From Atherinomorus stipes (lineage: Eukaryota > Chordata > Actinopteri > Atheriniformes > Atherinidae), in contig JALJCO010001289.1 in assembly GCA_023101725.1 (NCBI GenBank), positions 21,568 to 85,567 of the forward strand: a stretch of 64,000 nucleotides of DNA. The letters are read 5' to 3'. This document shows positions 57,246 through 64,000 of the stretch, in pieces. A program made the position numbers and the translations under genes. The notes under the pieces were generated by a model, which made no database searches, was not told where the DNA came from, and saw only the letters and a list, made by a program, of their open reading frames with translations. Position 1 is the first letter of the stretch; each line of letters begins with the position of its first letter.

Positions 57246-57465
57246 CAGGGTTGCCCAAGTCCTGTTCTCGAGAGCTGCTATCCTGCATACTTTGGTTGCA
57301 TCCCTTCTCCAACACACCTGAATCAAATGAATCACTTGTTACCAGCCTCTCCAGAGCTGAATGGCATGTGCATGAGGTAATTAGCCATTTGATTCAGGTG
57401 TGTAGAGGGTATGTTCTAAAAATGGCAGGATAGTAGCTCTCGAGGACCAGACTTGGGCACCCCTG
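57246..57465. mobile_element. hAT-type miniature element with perfect 8-bp target duplication
   Basis: The ends CAGGGTTGCCCAAGTC and GACTTGGGCACCCCTG are inverse. GTTTAAAG flanks it at 57238-57245 and 57466-57473. The 220-bp body is partly palindromic (CACCTGAATCAAATGA against ATTTGATTCAGGTGTG). Non-coding. Confidence 0.95.
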
Positions 57466-57473
57466 GTTTAAAG

Positions 57474-58744
57474 TATTAACATGATTAAATCAATCAGCAG
57501 GCAATGACATAAAATAAAACATGAATGAACAGATAATCAGCAAAGGCAGAAGTACACATTTCTTAAACTGTAATAATGACAATGTGTTTTTTTTACTTTT
57601 GGATATTTAAACTCTCTTACTGTTTTACTCTTTTTCATCCTAAACAAATTTCGACACAGCATTCCACTTTACCCCTTTATTAATTTTCAGTGAATTTGTT
57701 AATTATCCCCACTCCCTCACCCCACCCCCTCTGCCAGTTGCTACCTCCCACCTGCTGTTGGCTGCTTTAACAAGGCAAACTTAATGCCAGCAAAGCAGAC
57801 TAATGCTTCAGCAGACTTAATGCCTCAACCAACAGTATCAACCATTTGAGCTAAATTCAAAATGTAAACAAAAGAAATAATGAAATAATGTCCAAAAGGT
57901 GAGAGGATGTTTTTTGTGAAAACTGCCTGATATCTGTATGTTTAGTTCATCATTAGATAAGAAAATGTCTCATCTTATTTGAGCTTATGGATCAGCGCAA
58001 ACCTACGTCACAACCCTGAATTCACGTGACCACAAAACGGGGTGAAAACACCATTGAAATAATAAATTTCTATGGAAAACAAACCTTGCATTTGAACTGT
58101 GTCTGGTGGGCTGTGAGCCTTGAAAATCTTTTTTGCACCCTTTTTTATTTCTTTCTCCGGTCTGTCTTTGAAATAATGTTGAAATGTGGTTCAGTTATTG
58201 AAAGTCTAACTGCCAAGACTAGAAAAGGATACATAGCAAAACTATTCTCTGTTGGACTGCCCATCATCTGCCTGCCGGTGCCTGGTTAGACAAACCTACA
58301 CAATAGCTTGATGATCAGATTCCCGATCAGCTGGTTTCATCAGGTAAGCTGTGTGTTCAAAACTATTCATTTTCATTGAATATTCATTTCCCACCATATT
58401 TTCAAGAAATTGTGGTATTTCTTTGCTATACTTTCAAGAGTTTACACTCATCAAGCCATGAGAAATTACTGGTTGCTCAAAGGTTAGCGGTATTTTACTG
58501 AGGATGACTTTGTTCAGTTTTTATAATACTGAAAATGTTTTTTTCTGCCTTTTCTCTTCGGTGGGGGGATTTTAGTCTTATGTGGGAATATTGATGGCGG
58601 TAATCTGGGTGAATGTGATCTTTAACAGGCCGTCATGAGGAGATGGGAACAGTGCTTTGATTATGTACATCCAGTAATTTAATTGTGTTTTCTATCATCT
58701 GTAAAAAAAAACAACTGCAGGGTTCAAACAGTGATACCACAATA
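57474..58744. other. No clearly recognisable gene
   Basis: If the THAP relic at 58745 has further exons they should lie here on the minus strand, but I cannot read one. An 87-codon plus-strand frame at 58026-58289 has no recognisable domain. Confidence 0.35.
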
Positions 58745-58985
58745 CATGTTTTACTTACCAGTCACAAAGTGGTCCAAATATACTGTTGGATGTTTTGATT
58801 GACTCCAATGTGAACTGTCAGCATTGATGGACCTGATAGCTGCTAGCCACTTGTCATATCGTTCGGGGCTTTTTTTCTGTTGTTTTGGGAACTGGAAAAA
58901 ACGTCTCATGGCCGTGTGGTAGATGTGTTTATGGCAGCCATACACAGGACCGCTTCAGGGCATTTCCAAAGTAGAATAAGTGAAG
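58745..58985 (-). pseudogene. THAP-domain exon relic
   Basis: The minus strand reads VYGCHKHIYHTAMRRFFQFP, then ERYDKWLAAIRS near 58840-58875, HWSQSKH, and DHFVTGK near 58750-58770, directly followed by the donor-like GTAAGTAA. This is the THAP zinc-finger layout: C..C, FPK, W, HF. The first Cys is out of frame by one base and the Cys before HF (normally CSxHF) reads VYLDHF. Two of the four zinc ligands are therefore lost. THAP domains bind DNA in host regulators and in P-element-like transposases. With no second domain visible, the source cannot be told. Probably dead. Confidence 0.65.
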
Positions 58986-60160
58986 ATCGACCAGTAGCCA
59001 ACCAGGTAATCAAATGGCTCCCCTATTTAGCAAAGCAATGTTTTCACCTCCTAGCTAATTGGATGTGACAAATTTGGCAAAAGTTCCCAGATGCTTGCAC
59101 TGATCCATAGTATACTGTTCCAAATATTTTTCAGTGATGTGTATGTGGAAATTCAAAGATACTTGTTAATATATATATATATATATATAAATCGCTATTA
59201 ATCCAACTTGCATGATTATAGTGAAAACTAATAAGATTCAAGGATCATGTGCATTTCTACATTCAGGATGCCGAGATAACTGGATTTCTTTTATTACTCT
59301 TATTACAGGATAATCTTTTCACTTAGCATCTAGGCTTGCTAAACTTTAAGCTTTCACAGAAATAACTAAAAACTTGTGTGTTGAAATTGATGAGAAACTA
59401 TAAAAAATTTACAAAGTGGGAAAAATAATTGCTTAGTCAAAGTAAAATGCCACAAATTAAACCTTTCAATGCGTCAGCACTTGACAATGTTTTCGTAGAC
59501 TGGTGATCATTGATCTGCAATGTGTTTCTGAAAGCAGTCTGACCCACTGAGGTCATGTCAACAGGGCAATCTCATTAACACTCAGTGACAGAGACACTGA
59601 AAGGTTGCTCCACATTCAGCCACCAGACAAGGTAAACACTAAATTCCTTCAAAATCCAGATTTTACTTTTAATTCAACTTGTGCTGTTTTTCTGTTTGTG
59701 GGAGAATATCTCCTTTTAGTGTTAATTATTAGATCTCTATTGTTAGATGTAGAAGTGTGATGCTGTGTGACCTCATGATTCCTTTTCAGTTCGGGTGATA
59801 AAGAAGCTCAACTCAGGCAGTCCATTAAGCCTGTCCCATTTACTCTGTGCCATGACCTGGCATAGCCAGTCAATCCCTTTAGTGATCTTTTACTGGAAGT
59901 CAGCAAAACAGAGTATACTATAAACACACAGTTTCCTCCAATGAATCGTTTGATATAAATACTTCATTTTAAATGCTCCTAAAAACTTAGATCAATCAAC
60001 GATAATGGTGGTTCCCAAACTTAGCTACATCCCCCAAGATAACATAAGCTAGTGTTCGTAACCCCCAGCGGGAAGTGAGTGTTAATTGTGTGATACTGTA
60101 TTTCAGACGAATCATCCTGCGGCCATGATCTAAATGTAAAGTTGGAAAACTGTCATAATC
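58986..60160. other. No recognisable gene
   Basis: A short TA microsatellite lies at 59169-59189. The rest is unassigned. GTGGTTCCCAAACTTAGC near 60008 resembles a hAT terminus without a partner. Confidence 0.35.
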
Positions 60161-60170
60161 TTAAGAAATT

Positions 60171-60300
60171 AGGGGGATAAATTGTTTTTATCCCCCTAGA
60201 TAAAATAAATTTTTGGGGTTTTTATCTTGGGGTTCCAGTGCAGAGCCCTGCACTGGAACCCCAAGCCCAAGGGCCCTGACGGCCCGGGCTTCGGGCCAGT
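60171..60300. repeat. Hairpin-rich stretch
   Basis: Two perfect inverted duplications follow each other. At 60171-60197 AGGGGGATAAA and TTTATCCCCCT surround TTGTT. At 60226-60265 CTTGGGGTTCCAGTGCA and TGCACTGGAACCCCAAG surround GAGCCC. They are followed by GGCCCGGGCTTCGGGCC. Confidence 0.9.
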
Positions 60301-60384
60301 GACCATATCATTACCTCGGGCCAGGGCTGGACTCAGGCCCAGATATTAGGCCCGTGCAGGGCACTAAGCAAGACGACCCCTATA

Positions 60385-61140
60385 AAGGAGTGGTTCTGCA
60401 GGTGGTGACCACAAACCATTCCTCTGTTCTCATCATTTCTGGCTGATGTTTTGGTCACCTTTGAATTTTGTTGACAGATGTGATAGAGTCTGGAGATGCC
60501 ATGGAAAACGTTATGCTGTCTGCAATAACCTCCAGCATGACCGGAGTTGCGGTGGGTCAATAGTGGTGTGGGTAGGCATTTCTTTGGATGACCTCACAGA
60601 CCTACATGTACTAGCCAGGGGTATCCTGACAGCCATTAGGTACCAGGATGAGATCTTCAGACCCGTTGTGAGACCATATGCTAGTTCAGTGGGCCCTGGG
60701 TTCATTCTAATGCACGACGATGTCAGGTCTCATGTGGCTGAAGTGTGTCAACAGTTGGTCCAAGATGACGGTATTGATGCTATAGACTGACCTGCCCGTT
60801 CTCCAGACCTGAATCCAAGTGAGCACATCTGGGACATCGTGTCTCATTCCATCCACCACAGACTGTCCAGGAGTTGACTGATACTTTAATCCAAATCTGG
60901 GAGGCAATCCCTCAGGAAAACATCCGCCGCCTCATCAGAAGCATGATCAGACGTTGAAGGGAGATCGTACTGTACAGGCACTGTATGTGGAGGCCACACG
61001 CACAACTGAGCCTCATCAACACTTGTCTTGAAGAATTTTCACTGACGTTGGATCAGCCTGCAATGTGATTTTCCACTTTTATTTTGAGTATGATTATGAA
61101 TCCAGACCTCCGTTGAATAATAATTTTCATTTCATTAACA
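60385..61140 (+). pseudogene. Internally deleted Tc1-like transposon
   Basis: The 5' non-coding part (GGAGTGGTTCTGCAGGTGGT, CTGATGTTTTGGTCACCTTT) is joined near 60475 directly to mid-transposase sequence. From there one frame reads RVWRCHGKRYAVCN, SIVVWVGISLDDLTDLHVLA, PGFILMHDDVRSHVAEVC (second catalytic Asp) to a stop at 60788 in place of Trp. It then continues PARSPDLNPSEHIWD (catalytic Glu), TVQELTDTLIQIWEAIPQEN and IRRLIRSM. The 3' part near 61085-61140 matches the same family. The N-terminal DNA-binding region and first catalytic Asp are deleted, so it cannot make an active enzyme. Confidence 0.85.
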
Positions 61141-62385
61141 CTTGTTAGATCAATAATATATCAACAACTCTGCCATGCAGTCATCATTTTGATAGGGGTT
61201 TTGAGCATAGGCAGTATTCCTAATAAGAGATAAGATTACAGTGAGCCACATTGCTATCTTAGTGTGTCAACTTTAAGGGGATCATGTGTCTGACCTGTTT
61301 CTCTCTGACAGATTGCTGTTTTATATCTCCACATGGCAGCCTCATGTTGATGCAACTTTATCGATGACTGCTCAGACTGCTTTTTTATTTACCTTAAAGA
61401 CTCTTAAAAACCATTTAAACATTTCATTTTGACCTTAAGCGGATTCTGTTTCCAACTTTAATCTATTACTTTTCACAATGACATCAGTTTATGAAAATGT
61501 ACCAAGTAATCTGATAAAGGTCTTTGATGCTAGTTAGTCCTCTTTAACCTATCATAGCCGCTCTAGTTACTGTGCAGAGTAACAAAACTACTTGGTTGTA
61601 GTTTTAAGAAGGTAAACAGAAAACTAAACCGTGGCAGATGACCCAGGTGCCCTGCATCAGTCATCACACTGAGGTTAATCTCCTTAAAAGATTTGACAGC
61701 TTGGAAAGTAGCATCACTCCTTTACCAGTTATCTAGCCTGAAGACAAAGGTTCCCATCACAGATATGACTACAGGTTTGCTCTAATATTAATGTTTAGGA
61801 TACAAGACTTTCTCTAAAAATAAAATCATAGTTTTTTTTTTATGTTTTTATTTTGTTTTTTTGTTTTTTTTTCTTTGTTTTACTATCGTTCAACTACCTT
61901 GTGACAAAAATGTGCACCAAAATTTCTACAAACGTCTACATCCCAACATTTGGGATTACTGTCAACATAACTCCTGTGGTTTTAAAGACAGCTCCATTAG
62001 ACAAGTCTTTGTTCCTGTATTTGTGTGTCGGAGGAGGTGAATCCATTTTAGTCGTCACTGAGAGCCCATATGTAGAGAAGTACACAAAGTGTCAGTGTCA
62101 GAAGTTAAGCCAGAGGAAGATCAGAAGGTGTCTAAGCCTGTTAACCACGGAGGGACGCATGCCAGCACTTCACATAAGCCATTATGACAGCAAAGCAAGG
62201 AGCGGCAAACATAATGAAGAGCAGAATTTAGCATGGAATACAGCAGCTTTCATTGCCCTCTGTTTTTTTTTTTTTCTTAAAGACTAATCAGCGAAGCGGT
62301 TAGGTGCTCTGGGCTAACCAGAAAGAATGGTAGAATGGTATTTTTGTTCAGGATTTTTACAGATCTATTGGAAAGATGCAACGTT
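61141..62385. other. No convincing gene
   Basis: A 144-codon plus-strand frame at 61853-62287 begins and ends in T-rich DNA (Phe runs) and shows no domain; probably chance. AT-rich elsewhere. Confidence 0.35.
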
Positions 62386-62730
62386 TCAAAAAGCAAAGAA
62401 GAGATGACAGGAATTAAGAAAAAGGAAGACAATGGGTAAAATGGACAAAGTAAAAGCTCTCACAGACAAGAATGAAGACAAAAGAAATCTGAATTTTAAA
62501 AATGCAAAACCAGAAAAGAGCCATAGGAAGTGAATAAACAAAAGTGTTTGTTTGGCAAAGAGAAAAGAATGGAGAAAGAAAAGTTGGAGAGCTGGTGCAA
62601 GAAAGCAAGAAGTATGCAGCTGACGAATAACAACGTACCATTTAGAAAGAAGAGGAGGTGAAGGGATGAAGGGAGTAGAAAAATGAATGAAAAGAAAAGA
62701 GTGAATGACAGGAGGTACAGAGGAGGAGGA
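62386..62730. repeat. Purine-rich strand-asymmetric stretch
   Basis: The plus strand is strongly enriched in A and G (GGAGAAAGAAAAG, GAAAGAAGAGGAGG). The 124-codon minus-strand frame across it is rich in Leu, Phe and Ser, the result expected from reading polypyrimidine. Not called a gene. Confidence 0.6.
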
Positions 62731-63159
62731 CGATGTTGAAAGTGTGTCTGACTGCTTCATGGCTGGTTTTACTCTTCATAATCTGGCACTCTATGACTTC
62801 TCCACCACTTCATAGAGAGGACAGACAGGCAGACACACAGGCAGGCAAGCAGAGAAGCACTTACAGGCAGGCGGTGAGGAAGGCAGTCCTTCGACTGGAT
62901 TATCCTCTCCACTAATACTAATCCCTGCTCTCACACTCACACTTCAGTTTTACAATCTCGCCAGTCACTGTGTTTTTTCTAGGATTGTCTGTGTAGTTTG
63001 ACAGAAATGGATGGTAAAATGTTTCTGAGCACAGATGAGCCTCACAGAAAATGTTCTAGTCATTATAGCACAATGATTAGTGACATACAAATCAGCTACA
63101 AAAACAGAAAATATAATCATAGCACACAATCTAATCTAACATTATCTAGTATAATATAC
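62731..63159. other. No recognisable gene
   Basis: Short CAGGCAGGCA-type patch near 62825-62870. Otherwise unassigned. Confidence 0.35.
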
Positions 63160-63438
63160 AGGTACTACCCCAAAAATTTGAATATCCTGAAAAAGTTCAT
63201 GTATTTCTGTAATTCAACTTAAAAGGAGCAATTTACATATTGAATAGATAAATAATATGCAAATCAATATATTTCAAGCTGTTACTTGTGTGGATGTTGC
63301 CGATTAGGACTTGCAGCTTAAGAAAACCTCAATTTCGAAAACTAAAAAAAGTTGAATATTGCATGAAATCAATTATAAGAGGATTTTAAAAGCAAAAAAG
63401 CCAGGCCCTTTAAAATACAATCTTGCATCTGTACTTAA

Positions 63439-63964
63439 AGGTAGAGTCCGAAGTCCCTCCAGCTGTTCTGTTTGCAAACAATAGTATTCAAACTAGGCGC
63501 TCCTCCCCTCTCAGGCTAATGGCCGCCTCGTTCTAGCTAGCCTATTCAACTTCAAGCTTCTCCTTCAGAGCTCAGAAGCGAGTACAAGCCAAACTATTAT
63601 TAACCCTGGTTTTCCAAACTGCATTATCTGAAGCTCTTACCTTTTCTTCAGCGCATCCACGCTGTTTCCCTTCTTTCTTATTTTTTCCTTCGAGAGTTCG
63701 AGTGACTGGTGTCTGCTCGAATCATAGCTTATTCCCACACAGCATCATGCTCTTAGCTCTGTCATTGGCTGCCGTTATAAACAGAAATCTCTTTTGGTGG
63801 TCGCTGTTAAAAAAAATAAATAAAATAAAATAAAATAAACAGAAATCTCTTGCGTTCAAACGCACCACGGCACGGGAGTAGAGGCCCAAAGGCGCAGTTT
63901 GAGACGGATTTCACTTGCTCAAGTCTACATTTATTTATTACGGGGGGAACTTCGGACTATACCT
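63439..63964. mobile_element. TTAA miniature element inserted in the Tc1 element
   Basis: Flanked by TTAA at 63435-63438 and 63965-63968. The termini AGGTAGAGTCCGAAGT and ACTTCGGACTATACCT are inverse. A fragment of the same family lies near 1150-1250. It contains a 43-bp retroinsert at 63794-63836. Non-coding. Confidence 0.9.
63794..63836 (+). mobile_element. 43-bp retroinsert with A-rich tail and 15-bp target duplication
   Basis: AAACAGAAATCTCTT stands at 63779-63793 and again, exactly, at 63837-63851. Between them is TTGGTGGTCGCTGTT followed by an A-rich tail (A8, then TAAA/TAAAA units). Exact 15-bp duplication and A-rich tail are the marks of LINE-driven retroposition of a very short 5'-truncated transcript. 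Confidence 0.75.
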
Positions 63965-64000
63965 TTAATACTTGGTTTGGGCCCTTTTGCATGAATCTGC

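Larger units (their letters stand above)
63160..64000 (+). mobile_element. Tc1-like transposon 5' part, split and running off the window
   Basis: ACCCCAAAAATTTGAATAT near 63170, TTTCTGTAATTCAACTT, and after the insertion TACTTGGTTTGGGC followed by TTTTGCATGAATCTGC at 63969-64000. These match the 5' non-coding region and first coding sequence of a common fish Tc1 family. The junction across the inserted element, GTACTTAATACTTGG, agrees with the uninterrupted family sequence I recall. The transposase lies beyond the window end. Confidence 0.65.

Noticed and set aside
61853..62287. 144-codon frame with hydrophobic N-terminus
   Set aside because: The start and end are T-homopolymer translations; the middle has no recognisable motif or splice context.
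62386..62760. 124-codon Leu/Phe-rich minus-strand frame resembling a membrane protein
   Set aside because: Artefact of reading a purine-rich tract on the opposite strand.
1..64000. CRISPR arrays, bacterial operons or phage
   Set aside because: No direct repeats with regular spacers, no ribosome-binding-site/ORF organisation; the sequence is typical vertebrate repeat DNA.
1..64000. LTR retrotransposon or endogenous retrovirus
   Set aside because: I saw no pair of long terminal repeats with TG...CA ends, primer-binding site, or gag/pol motifs; the only reverse-transcriptase motifs are LINE-type.

Overview
The window looks like nuclear DNA of a ray-finned fish, probably a percomorph-type teleost (inference). 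The evidence is a dense set of repeat families typical of teleosts: several Tc1-like lineages, an L2 LINE with the GCCTT-type tail, a CR1/Rex1-type LINE, hAT elements with CAGGG termini, a tRNA-derived SINE, PIF/Harbinger-like elements with SANT/Myb accessory genes, and many TTAA-flanked miniature elements. I recognise no intact host protein-coding gene, exon series, rRNA, bacterial operon, LTR provirus or CRISPR array. All recognisable coding sequence is decayed transposon-type sequence, so the window reads as intergenic or intronic repeat-rich DNA. Family names were assigned by recall and pattern, without any database search.

Layout. 1-7.8 kb: CpG-rich edge, a 219-bp foldback element, then a minus-strand hAT transposase relic (catalytic part 3.1-4.3 kb, BED finger 6.7-7.0 kb) split by a 2.4-kb inverted-repeat element that carries a SANT/Myb relic. 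9.3-11.0 kb: a large inverted-repeat element holding a second one with a 5-bp target duplication. 14.25-15.63 kb: a hAT element with a perfect 8-bp duplication. 18-23.8 kb: a TTAA miniature element, a LINE ORF2 fragment, a 104-bp tandem repeat, a second foldback, and a Tc1 relic. 24.0-27.5 kb: three-layer nest in which a repeat is split by a Merlin/ISXO2-like transposon with ~590-bp terminal inverted repeats, whose transposase is split by a Harbinger-like element.

28.5-33.6 kb: TTAA elements and two transposase C-termini. 34.8-37.1 kb: a Tc1-like element in three pieces, broken by a LINE and another insertion. 37.5-41.9 kb: a CpG-rich Harbinger-type miniature element followed by three abutting TTAA elements, the last split by a 1.46-kb element carrying two tRNA-like sequences. 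46.5-50.0 kb: tandem repeats and microsatellites. 51.0-54.6 kb: relics of two adjacent transposon-type ORFs of multicopy fish families, interrupted by the third foldback, which is itself interrupted by a Harbinger miniature element. 54.7-56.5 kb: a TTAA element containing a miniature element (containing an L2) and a SINE. 57.2-61.1 kb: a hAT miniature element, a THAP-domain exon relic, a hairpin-rich stretch and an internally deleted Tc1 element. The last kilobase is a Tc1-like element split by a TTAA miniature element that carries a 43-bp retroinsert.

The main value of the window is as a readable insertion stratigraphy: several empty sites can be checked against sister copies inside the same 64 kb, so target-site duplications and relative ages are directly visible.
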